A DNA stretch of 64,000 nucleotides from Laetiporus sulphureus 93-53. Taxonomy: Eukaryota > Basidiomycota > Agaricomycetes > Polyporales > Laetiporaceae. The notes beneath the pieces were generated by a model. That model was given only the letters and a program-made list of their open reading frames with translations. It searched no databases and was not told the origin of the DNA. The stretch's first letter is position 1. The number at the start of each line of letters is the position of its first letter. Below are positions 42,042-52,851 of the stretch, piece after piece. The position numbers and the translations under genes were made by a program. Location: contig NW_024468545.1 of the NCBI RefSeq assembly GCF_001632365.1, forward strand, positions 277,902 through 341,901, written 5' to 3'.

Positions 42042-44209
42042 CTATTCCAATGCAACAATCTCGTCAAGCCCTTCGAGACCCGTATCCTGTGCCCCCTCTT
42101 CCCTTCGCGACCCCGTCGACAGCGTGAGCGACCGATCCCGTTCCTGCTGACGCTCCCATTCTTCATAATCATCGCCGCGATAGCTATCTGACAGTTCCTC
42201 ATCCTCCTTACCATCTGCGCCGTCGTAGCCATCACCGAACGCAGCACCTGTCCACCAGCGCCCATCATCCAGGTCGTGGCGTCTGGCAGCCTTGACGCAC
42301 TCATCGAACCATGCGCGCTCAGCAGCGAAGTCTATTGCGTGCTCCGCACCCGCGCGTGCGCCGCTGCCGTCCGCCGCGACGTGAACCGGGGTCAGAGCCG
42401 ACACTCGCGCAAAGAACTTGACCGAGCCGGTGCGCATCCGCGCGTCATGGCGTGTGTCTGGATTTGGGGACTGTGCGTCTGCGTGCGCCGCGAATGGATC
42501 TCGGGGAGGAGCAAGCTGGCTCTTGAGCAACTCCAGGCTGGCGGCATCGGTCGACCAGATGGCGGATGCAGGAGCCTATCAGAGCTGGCGTTAGTGGACG
42601 CTTTCTGACACTGAAGGATGACCAACCTGCGAAGGGAGGCAGTAGAATACCGCAGGCCGCTTGAAGACGTAGCAATACGAATGCTCGAGAGGCCACTCTG
42701 GCGTGACTGAGATCGCAAGGGGAGGCGGGGCCGCACCGCCCCTGCTTGGCCCTGCGATCGGGACGCTTGGTGCGTTATCGGACTCTGCAGCTGCTGCTCC
42801 TTGACGACGCTGGCCGATCGCGACAGCAGTGAAGCGGTGCAGGCGCACTCTCTCGTCCCATCCGACGTCGAGCACGAGCGCCAGACGCGGCGGGGCAGAC
42901 CATTCGGGTGACATGAGGGATGGGTCATGAATGTACGACTTTTCATGTCCGGCTAGCGCGCTGTAGCTTTCGACTGTGATGGCGGGCAGGAGCTGGACGA
43001 GGACGAGCTGGCCGACCTTGACAGGCGGTGATCCGGATGGTGGAGGGGGATTTGAAGCTATAACGATCAGCACAGATCAGCACGTCATGAGTCGCTTGTG
43101 TCTCAACGGGGGAAAAGACACACCGGTGGACGATGGAACGGTCTGCTGCACGGCTTTTTTCGCGTCCGTTGTGTGGTCGGTACATTGCTTGAACTTTAGC
43201 CGCCACGCCGCGTAATCAGGGACCTCCCCAGCCGACAATGACCGCGCATAATCGACAAGCAGTCCAAATTCTGCTGGAAGGCCCGAGGCAAGCCTGTGTC
43301 CATCGTGGACCTTTTTCTGTTCATGGACTTGACGAAGTCGACCGAGAGTGGTCCCATGCTCGGTATAGCGAGACCACGGGAGGCTGCCCCGAAGGAGGAA
43401 TAAGAGGGTGTACGCAAGGGATTCGAGGTCGTCGCGGTAGCTCAGATCTGCAAGGAAATTGCTGATCAGAGTCTGCATGTCTGCAACGCGGAGAAAGCCT
43501 CACCGAGCCCTTGGTGTGCATTGAGACTGGCATACGGCAGCGTCCCGAAGATGCTGACTGGTCCACCTGAGTTAGGTGGACGAGGTTGTTTCGCACGGTC
43601 CACCTTTGCCGGTCGACAAGCGAGACCAAAGTCAATTAAGCAGACTTGTGACGAGCTCGGAATTTGGAGGAGTATATTGTCGGGCTTGATGTCCCGATGG
43701 ACGACACCGTGAGAGTGCATATGATCCAATGCGGCGAGCTGCGTCAATGCGTATGTTAGCCACAAGTGTAGCTGTAATTCGCAGTGGCATGTAATCTTAC
43801 CAGCTGGTCCGTGACGTCAAGTACGGTCGTCAGTGGAAGCGGACCTGAATGTTCGACGACGTCGCCAAGGCTGCGGTGAAGCAGCTGCATTGACAGCAGC
43901 TCAAAATGGTCGATTCTTCCGTACGCAAAAACCTGTGGAATGCTCGGGTGGCCTGAAAGAAGCTTGAGCACGCTGGTTTCATGCTGTAAGAGCGTGCGCT
44001 TGACGCGTAAGGAGACGCGAGATTTTTTGAGCGCGACTGCGCGACCGGAGTGGCGTTCGGTAGCGTGGTAGACAATGCTCTGGACGACGCGAAGGAACGT
44101 TTCAGATGTGCTTAAATATTAAATTAGTCTGGTAACTTACGAAGCCGCCTGATCCTAGTCGGTCTCCTAGTTGGAGGGTGACCTTCTGATTAGCGAGAGC
44201 CAATGCCAT
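42042..44209 (-). CDS. Protein kinase, casein kinase 1-like, with long C-terminal region
   Basis: The start at 44209 ([14 protein letters not shown]) leads to the glycine loop GSGGFSIVYHA, formed across the first intron, and AVALKK with the ATP-binding Lys. The catalytic loop is [14 protein letters not shown] and the metal site [25 protein letters not shown] replaces the usual APE region and resembles the CK1 signature GTxRYASxNxH. The kinase domain ends with [19 protein letters not shown] and LPWSRY, also CK1-like. The C-terminal 350 or so residues are a Pro/Gly-rich and acidic region without a known domain (for example [18 protein letters not shown]). All core catalytic residues are present. 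It is too divergent to equate with a named yeast CK1. Confidence 0.87.
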
Positions 44210-44465
44210 GAATGATTGTGGTGGTCTGTTGGTGCGAGCATGATCGCGCGTTTATATCAGGCCGACCTAAGTTCATTGCACTCCGCTTGAAACTCCGCGC
44301 TCCATTCTGATGGCAAGGATCTGATGTTCCATGCAAGTCATGAGCACAAGCACCACTCACCTGAGGTAACTTTCGACAGTTCGCCGACGCACCTGATGCG
44401 TTCCACTGAAACATGTGCAGACCTTGAGTGGGGCTCGTCGCGCCCACTAATCTCAAGCCGCACTC

Positions 44466-44814
44466 GTCGCGCCGCCGACTAACTTCACCCCGCACTCCAC
44501 CCGAGAGTCAGAAGCACTTTCATATGAGACAGCGCTCCGGATCGGATGCTTTTGCTTTGCACCACACAACAGGTGCGCAATAATCAAGGCAGCTGCTTCG
44601 TTGCCGCTCGTACGTACACACACTCGCGGCCACAGGTCCCCGTAGTCTCGCCAACTGACCTTACGATTCAGTCCATCGGAGAATCAGAAGCATTTTGATA
44701 TGAGACAGCGCTCCGGGTCGGACAGTTTTGCTTTGCACCGCAAAATGGCTGCACAATAGCCAAGACAGCTGCTTCGTAGCCGCTCGTGTACATATATATA
44801 TTCGGGGCTACAGG
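44466..44814. repeat. Direct tandem duplication (about 172 bp x 2) in a promoter region
   Basis: Units about 44466-44636 and 44642-44814 align along their length: GAG-GTCAGAAGCA/GAATCAGAAGCA, ATATGAGACAGCGCTCCGG, TTTTGCTTTGCACC, GCAGCTGCTTCGT/ACAGCTGCTTCGT, and CACAGG/TACAGG at the ends. They abut each other and end 45 nt before the ATG at 44859. Each unit holds the same palindrome-rich core, so the upstream control region of the next gene has been doubled. Confidence 0.85.
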
Positions 44815-44858
44815 TTTCTGCACTCCCCAATTCCTCCTCGTCTATCATCATCACCGCC

Positions 44859-45407
44859 ATGTCGACTTCCACTAAAACCCCCCGCAAGGACGTTAAAGTC
44901 GGTCATAAAATCTGGGCAAAGATGATCATCGACGCGAACGCGCTCAACAGGCCGTCTGGCAAGCTGTCCACGACGATGAAGAAGTACATCCTTTCTGCGC
45001 GCTCCCCGAATCCCGTGCTAACCGCGTGCTTCACAGCATCTTCAATCACAAGCCGGTGCTCAAGCAGGCGTACGTGCTCAAGGTCGAGTCGACCCACCTC
45101 GTCGTCGCGTACACCACGACGTTCGGCGAAGACACTGCCCTCCCAGAGAACGTCAAGGACCACTCGGCGTGGTACCCCATTGCGCCTGCGACGGGCGCGC
45201 ACCCGCCGCTTCCGGAACTCCCGTCCCGCAAGCCCGCGTGGATCTACCTCGGGCCGGTCATCAACGTTGACGACGAAATCGTCAGTCCGCTCTGCTGTTC
45301 TCTTGCCTATGCCGATCCTGATGGCCCTAATGCGGCAGGTCGAGGTCCTCACGGAGAGCCTGTCGGAGGAGTCGATTGAGAAGGTTATCGCGGCGCTCAA
45401 GAAATAA
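44859..45407 (+). CDS. Small orphan protein
   Basis: Exons 44859-44983, 45037-45280 and 45339-45407, about 145 residues. The start context is good (gccATGtc). The sequence begins MSTSTKTPRKDVKVGHKIWA and continues with IFNHKPVLKQAYVLKVESTH, VVAYTTTFGED, WYPIAP, PAWIYLGPVINVDDEIVEVL and a helical end SEESIEKVIAALKK. Both introns keep the frame, which supports a real gene. I do not recognise a family; no signal peptide or membrane segment is visible. The doubled upstream region at 44466-44814 suggests altered expression. Confidence 0.75.
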   Translation: MSTSTKTPRKDVKVGHKIWAKMIIDANALNRPSGKLSTTMKKYILSARSPNPVLTACFTASSITSRCSSRRTCSRSSRPTSSSRTPRRSAKTLPSQRTSRTTRRGTPLRLRRARTRRFRNSRPASPRGSTSGRSSTLTTKSSVRSAVLLPMPILMALMRQVEVLTESLSEESIEKVIAALKK

Positions 45408-47020
45408 GTAAGCGGTCGCTAGTTCAATCCGCTGATCGCAACAAGATGGCGCGTCAATGTCCTCAGTATTGCATGTACTACTATTGTTTTGATAAATTCG
45501 TTACATTCCCCTTGTAAACTCTCGATAGCGAACATCGAAACACGTCTTGCCGAGAGCACGTTCTCGTGAACTGCACCCCGCGAGAAGCTGGGAGATTGTG
45601 AGGTCCAAATCTATAAGTTTTTCATGTAGCATCTATTTCGATACAATCTCTCCTGTGATCACACTGCGGTCGAAACAGTAAAGCCAAGCTGCAATCTCGT
45701 AGTAGCTCTGTCGATCATCGATCATCCCCATGCGCGCTTTCGGAGTTACTGTACGCGTAAGGATTTTCATCTCCGACTCACGTCGATCAGATCTGGTATA
45801 TATAACAAACTACTAGCCAACCGTTTTATCGCTCCATTTTACACATCTATCCGTATCTTCCGGTGAATCATTGATGGTGGCATCTGCAGATTGGATTTGT
45901 CTACGTGAGAAAACATGGCAATATGCAGCGCTGCATAGTGCTCTGTAGCCGCTCATCGGGATTAGGCACGCGTAGACAAGCCCAGTTCGCAGATAGGCGA
46001 TGGTGGTTCCTAATCCTAGTTTCAACAGTTGGACGTTATGGTTCAGGGTAAGTACATTCTTTGAGTTCTGCTAAGTCACCGGAGAATCGAGTACTATGCA
46101 GGGGAATTGGTCGTCGCGTTCGGTACCATAATATACGACGATGCATTCGGCTCCAACCTCAACCCCCATCCCCCGGCGTTATTTCGAGTTACTTACCGCA
46201 ACGTTGATCGTAGATTTCCTGTAACATGATGATATCACCATGGCATACGGCGTATTCAACTCAAAATTTCTGCAGGCGAACCCTACATGTCCAGGTATCT
46301 AGATAGTGATTAAGAAGAAAAGACGGTCATCACTCGGTGAGCCGTCACCAGATTGATGTATCCTAACTTCAATCGGAACACGGTTGACTTGATCATGGTC
46401 AGATCCGCCTGGTTAGCAGCTTATCCAACCGGATAGCCAGTCCGACCCACGCGTACCAGATAGTATCCTTTCCGTAAAGTCTCCTGTTTTTCCCGCAATA
46501 GAGATCTGTCTATTTTCCTTTTCTAATTCACTAATAAACAGTGCGAACATATCTGCGCTCTAGTCAAGTCTAAGCCATTTTTTTCCGTCAGACGTCACTC
46601 ATTACCGCTTGATCGCTGACGATATCGTTCTTCATTTTTTTCTCTGAGTGGTCCGTCCGTGACCTCACGAAGACCACCGTACAGTCAGTTCAGGAACAGA
46701 TGCAATGCGAGAGAGCATGTTGCCTGGGTCATGGACATGGTAAGTGGCGCCAGTGTATGTCTAGATAGCGCATCATATCTCAGTGCCACATAACCGGATT
46801 TCGTTCACGCCACCAATGCGTCGGTTCGTCGTTTCTATCTCCTTCTTGACCATTGCACACACGGATAGTCAACTAACACGTTCCTGTTATGTCCAGATAT
46901 CGTTTGTAGCAGGCCTCGCGCAAAGGCCCTTGCCCTCTCACTTATAAAGTCTGCCTCATGTTCTCTCGGTTCTGTAAGCTCCGCCTCGGTCAAATCCTCA
47001 TTGTCTTCTCGAACACTGGA
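45408..47020. other. Intergenic, no gene seen
   Basis: About 1.6 kb with only short frames. An in-frame ATG at 46958 upstream of copy 2 is a less likely start. Confidence 0.55.
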
Positions 47021-47864
47021 ATGGCCGACACGAGTCTGGACAACATTGATGCACAGTTGTCTGAGTTTGCCGCGGCTGGTTTCACCGTGGAGCAACACGA
47101 TGCGGTCGACGGCGACGTCGCAACGGGCCTGAATGTGGGTCTATCTAATGTTTGCATGCATGACATGCTAACATTGCTGTGTAGCTGCCAACACGGCTGG
47201 ATCAGCCTCTCAAAGAACATACTTATTCTGAGATGCCGTTCATGAACTTTAACGTTCCTTCCACGGATCAGTTGCCACCGCTCGACGTTCCATTCAATCC
47301 ATATCGCACACCAAATACTGCAGATTACACTGTTGTCCCTATTGTGAAATTGCCCCCCGGTGGGATCAGGCTTTACGATTTTTTATTTGGGAGTTTTTCG
47401 GGGGCTGGCCTTCCTCCGTTGCATGTATCTGGGGATCCGTTCAGTAGCAAGGTATCAGTGAGGATCAGAGTATGTCTCATTCAGCAATGCAACGGCTCGT
47501 TTGTTCATTCATCGACTACACTTGCGACAGTGGCCAGGCTATCAGAACATTCTTGCCAAGGACAAGCAGATAAACATCCGAAGGACGACTGCGAACAGTG
47601 AATACGTGCATACACAGAAGGTATTGGAACAGATCGCGAAGCTGTTCTGGAATTTCATGAAGGTCGTCTAGTTCATAATTCGCGTCGTAAACTGTTACTG
47701 ATGCATATTCCTATGTGCAGGACGTTGAAAACGACGTGATAAATGTCGAATGGGGTCTCCGTCCTAACGGCGCCATTGGTTTCAACCATATTTTCCTGCA
47801 GCAGATACTCAGGGTTGCTCACGGTAGTATCCAGCCGGTGTTTTCTTGCCAGAGGTTCAAGTAA
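47021..47864 (+). CDS. Orphan family protein, KVSVRIR/GSIQPV type (copy 2)
   Basis: Exons 47021-47134, 47185-47469, 47531-47662 and 47721-47864. Same order as copy 1: FMNFNVPST, GGIRLYDFLF, LPPLHVSG, SKVSVRIR, intron, WPGY, QINIRRTT, EYVHTQKVLEQIAKLFWNFM, intron, LRPNGAIGFNHIFLQQILRV and AHGSIQPVF. Intron positions and phases match copy 1. A donor-like GTAAGG at the stop could extend the coding region to about 48002 in a frame resembling the copy 1 flank. The function is unknown. Confidence 0.75.
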
Positions 47865-50348
47865 GGTAGGTGTTGCCCCACGGCATTTAATGCTATACAA
47901 TTAACAAGTTCTTTCAAACTCTTTAGAGGCGGAACTGCCTGCTCACTGGGATCGTCCATTTTTAGATATTTGATTTTGCCTACTCTTATGAGCTTTCTGT
48001 AGTGCTACATACCGAGGATTCGATTTCAGGAGTCCTATTCTACCTTCATTTGAATTTCTCGTACGCATCCTTTGTCGTTCGTTCTGCTCGGATCTTCAGG
48101 CTATAGCTGTGTCATGTGCTACGTTTTCTGTTCATTTTCTGCTGGCAGATCTTTTACACGTCACATCCATTTGTACTTCAACCACAATCGGAATACTTGA
48201 TGCTTGAATATCATACTTGCTAAATTGATGACTTGGGAGCGGTCTTCGACATGAAAGGTAGAGAGCGACGTCTGAGCTACGTGCCGATTGAGACCTTACT
48301 ACTGCTCATCTATGCTTCTAACTCAGATGGGGGTTGACATTCTCGTCGCGCCTAGTTTCGGTCGACCATGTAAACTCTCTTGCTCGAGTTCCCAGTATGC
48401 GAGAACGGTACGTACGGTTCCTCAAAATTGATGGGCCTCAGCAAAAGTCCAGACAATTTAAGCAGCCACAATCGCTGCATGCTTGGGACACGGACAGCCT
48501 ACAGGCTATGCTGCCTGACCCTACTCGACGATAGGCGCCGACACCATTAACTTGTCTACGTTCAAGCTTTGGCGTATCCTCTTGCACGCCGTCGTCGCCG
48601 ACACCCCGTCTAGCACTGCGTTCCTAAGACACCAAGTTTCCTCTTGAATTGCTGTATCCTCCCTCCGGCAACCCCACCTGCATCTTCTCTGAAAGCTCGA
48701 ACGTGATGGTGCTATGTCACTCGATGACGCCCTCTAGACCATGGTCGGATCACAGGAACAAATCAGCCACGCTCGCAAGATGCATGACGAGAACTGGCCG
48801 TCGTCCTCCGGGAAAAGGCGCATTTCCGACACGTCGCGTGTTCAGCTCGAAGGTGCAGCGATCGTCTGGAATTGGCATCTCCTCCATGAGGTCCTTCTGC
48901 ACGTTCAGGAAAACCTTCGCAGCTATCGCCCTCCATATCGCATTTGCGGCGGCATTCCGAGATCGTCGAATGTCTTCGATGTTATTTCGGGTTCTCGTGC
49001 AGCATCTGCACCTTAGAAATGCACCTGATTGGCAACAAGTATGCAATCAAGTCCCCGTGGTACACGAGAGCTCGATAGCAGCACAGACGTAAACATAGAC
49101 GGTGCGGAATGAAAGGAGAAGGACGCACCGAAAAAGTTGATCATGAATACCGGTCGCAGTTGCATATTCGGCTTGGCATTGCGTTAAGGTGGGGGAAGGG
49201 GATTCGATGAGCACTGGGCAATCTTCCCTGCTCAAACACATTGCGCTGCGATGTTCGCCATAGCCTAGCACTTTTGTTAGGATGATTGTATCTAGTGGCA
49301 CTTGCAGAAGAAACTTGTTGCTTACATGTGCCTAATAATCGATGACGACCTCCTTGATCGAGGCGGGTACAGCCTGTGGCTCACGAAGAACGGTACAAGC
49401 AGTCATACAGCTGGAAAGGGCGAGAGTATCGGTACAGTTCTCTGTGGAAAGTAAACATCTCCGAGGCGCAAAGAATACCCTAAGTAGAATATCCATGCGG
49501 ATGGTGAGTAAACCGTCGTGCGAGAATTCTTGAATAGCGCATCATAAATTCAAGTCCAAATGCGAGTGAATATCAGCGGATGGATGTGTGGCCTAATACG
49601 CACGACCTCATCATTGCTATGACTCATCGAAACGGTATCTTACGATTCCGTCTTAGCAGTGGTCGGACAGAGCACCAGTATGCAGCCCTATCAGCCTGGA
49701 GTTATACGAGCCAGTACTGTATCAACGAGAATTTCTGTGGTGGCAATCAGTTAATAGCACCCCGCATAAGAACTGAGAGCATACAGTGGCCGACACTTCA
49801 AGCTTCAAGCTTCGTTCAACACTTGCAATGAACATCATTGCGTACTTATGGCATGTGGCAGTCCTCCACGCTATCCGGAGAGACCCATCAATAAACGACT
49901 CGGACGAGCTTTCTCGGCTGGAGTATAGGATCGACCTTATACACAAAGTAAACAAACCCGATATTACGATTGATAATAAGCTACTCCTATGTTCCTGCAA
50001 ACGTGGATCAGCGATGACATTGAAGAATTTGGACATGTGTCGATGTCGATGAACGTGGCTGAATACGCGATCATTAGCGCGCGTGCACCGACTCAGTTCG
50101 ACTTTTCATCCTGATCGTGTCTGGCCAAATGCTGCTTCATCGCCTCAGCGTTCGAGGCCAATGCTCGGCACAGCCTCGAGACCATGACGACAATGCAAAC
50201 GATTTCCTGAAGATGTCCGAATGCGGGCTGCACGATATGCTCTGCTCCGATCTAGAGGTCATATCAATCTGAGCATATGCTCATGAAGCCTCACCGGCAT
50301 CTGTTATCGCACGCTCGACCCTGACCACTGACTCCCATCATCTCCGCA
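47865..50348. other. Intergenic, mostly empty, possible gene remnant
   Basis: The first 320 nt match the 3' flank of copy 1. A minus-strand frame at 48750-49046 looks protein-like (see its own entry). Nothing else is supported. Confidence 0.5.
48750..49046 (-). pseudogene. Possible gene fragment, unrecognised
   Basis: A 98-codon minus-strand frame with coding-like composition in its C-terminal part (AIWRAIAAKVFLNVQKDLME, then IPDDRCTFELNTRRVG and RPVLVMHLASVADLFL). No upstream exon with consistent splice sites was found, so it may be a remnant. The family is unknown. Confidence 0.25.
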
Positions 50349-52370
50349 ATGAGCTCTCCGAATGGTTTGATATGTTTTACGAACTGCCTCCTGCCGCAGG
50401 AAGACGGCAACCTCATCGAGAAAGACCTCTGGATCGACGAGCGGAGAGGCATCATTCTAGATGCGCAAGTGAGTTCTTTGGATTCACAAATTCTCGATGT
50501 CATTGAAGTGGGTCTCGCTCGTTGTAGAGGACGTTCTTCCTGAGGAAGGAAAGGCCAGACAGGGTCATTGATCTTGGTGGAAACATCCTCAGGTCAGTCG
50601 GTTTCGATCATATAGCCATCGTGCAGATCACTCCACTACAACGTGTCTGCCTTTTGGAAGGATGATGATCATTGTATTCATTCTTATGCCGAAAGGTAGC
50701 ATAGATCCTGGCTTACGTATATTTTCCAGCCCTGGGTTATTGGACATACAGATCAACGGAGCCTATGGCTTTGACTTTTCCGTCTACGATGGAGATGATG
50801 AGGCGTACAGAGAGGGCCTGAAGACGGTCGCCGAAAAGATCGTGGAAACAGGCGTTACTTCGTAAGCCCATGAATCCTTGCCATTTTGCTCCACGTCTGA
50901 CTGTCTCCCAGTCTCGTCCCAACGATCATCACCCAAGAGCGCTCCCTCTACCCGAAGATCCTTCATCTCCTCAGACCCTTCTGTCTCCCGCACTCCGCGA
51001 CGCTCCTCGGGTGGCACGCTGAGGGGCCTTTCATCCAGCTTGCGAAGCGCGGCGCACACGCACCGCAGTTCCTCGTCCCCGCCCATGAGCGCTTCGCCTC
51101 GTTCGAGGCGGTCTACGGCGCACAGAACCTCGCGGATCAGGAGGACTGGCTCATGTCTGAAGACGGCAACGCGGGGCTGGGCGTCCGCATCATTACTGCT
51201 GCCCCGGAGATTGACGGTGTCATGCCATCCATTGAGGAGGTCGTCAAGCGCGGCGTCGTGTTCTCGATCGGACATAGGTGAGTATTAGTTGCCTCGTACA
51301 GCCCATCGAGTATTCAATCCCGCCCTCGCATTAGCATTGCCACCACGGACATCGCGACGCACGCGGTGCAACAGGGCGCACGGCTCATCACTCACCTGTT
51401 CAACGCGATGCCGCAGCTGCACCACCGCGATCCATCCATTATTGGCCTCCTCGGCGCCTCCCCCTCCCTGGTGCAGTCACCGTCCATGCTCCCATCCATG
51501 CCGTCGACGCAGATTTCGCGCACATCGTCATTGAAGAAGCGCCTTTCGCAGGCGCAGGCGTTGCACGAAGGTCCGAAGGCGACCTCGGAGGCGTTCGATG
51601 ATCTCGAGACGCCGCCTCAGACGCCAATATTGAGGGCGATGGCTGCGCAGGGCGATCTGAACTTGCAGAAGGGCAGAGTGGCGGAGATGCCGTTCCAGAG
51701 GCCGTTCTATGAGCTGATCGTGGATGGGATTCACTCGCATCCGAACTCCGTTAGAGTGGGTATCCGGTCACAGATCCAGTTTGATGGTGTGCTGACCCGA
51801 TATCGGCAGCTTGCGTACTCATCATACCCAGAGGGATGCATTCTGATCACGGACGGTATGTTATCAGATCATGATTTGTGTTACCTCGATGGATGACTGG
51901 GCTTCAGCCATGAAGATCCTCGACCCTCATCTGAAGGACGGCGTGCATGAGTGGCGTGACGGTAAGCGCTTCGTCAAGGAGGGCGACAAGCTCTACCTCG
52001 AGGGCACCGATACCCTCGCAGGCAGGTAAGCCGTTTCCCCTCGCTCCGTGCCTCACCTTCCACACACTTATGCTACTCGACCCTACTCAGCGTGGTCACC
52101 CTGGACAAGTGCGTGCGCAACTTCTCACGTTTCACCGGATGCTCGCTCGGGGAGGCGATCAAATGTGCCACGTACAATCCTGCAAAGTAAGTCGGCGTTC
52201 GACAGCTGCGAGTGCGGAGCCTCACGGTAGCATGATTCAGGTGCCTTGGCATCGAGAACAAGAAGGGTACGCTGCGCCACGGGGCGGATGCGGATCTCGT
52301 CGTGTTGAATCACAAGGGGAACGTGCTCAGCACATGGGTGCGGGGAAAGGAGGCATGGAAGAGGAGCTAG
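50349..52370 (+). CDS. N-acetylglucosamine-6-phosphate deacetylase
   Basis: Removes acetate from GlcNAc-6-phosphate in chitin/GlcNAc breakdown. From the ATG at 50349 (MSSPNGLICFTNCLLPQED) several short introns are crossed in frame. Amidohydrolase features: SPGLLDIQINGAYGFDFS, the metal-binding Glu in WHAEGPFI, a metal His in FSIGHS (spliced at 51279-51336), and His in THLFNAMPQLHHRD. YELIVDGIHSHPNSVR and the catalytic Asp in GCILITD follow, with CVRNFSRFTGCSLGEA and a C-terminal GADADLVVLNHKG. A 70-80-residue Ser/Pro-rich insertion between HHRDPSIIGLLG and the YELIVDG part is seen in fungal forms. No other GlcNAc catabolic gene is in the window. Confidence 0.93.
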
Positions 52371-52851
52371 ACGGGCTCGATGAGACACTGACATTGATAG
52401 AGCTATGTGTTTTAGATAAACATATGAGACATCGAATATATGAAGCCTTGTATTGCTCTCAGCTAGGGCGTGGATGATTGAGGCATGGAAGGGTGAATGT
52501 AGACGCCCAGAACGAGTCCTCGTTCATGGCCTCACTATACGTTGGTGACACATAAGCTGAAGTAGCGTAACACCATCGTGGTTCTTCTCTAATGTAGAAG
52601 AGATGACAATGCAGCACAGAATGCAGAACCGCAGTGGGAGGGTAAAGACCACCGCATTGTTTATAACCTTTATCACATTGTCCACGGTATCCATATTACA
52701 ACACAAATACGAAAACGAACTCGCCCAAAATAACAAAGGACAATTCAAGTTCACAAGGCACGGATTCTCCATTGTAATGTTTCACAGCACGCGTTAGGTA
52801 ACGTAGTGCTTGGACGCATCATAGCAGCGTGCAGACACTGACCTCAGCATC
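52371..52851. other. Convergent intergenic, no gene seen
   Basis: Lies between the deacetylase and orphan copy 3, whose stops face each other. No supported ORF. Confidence 0.55.
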
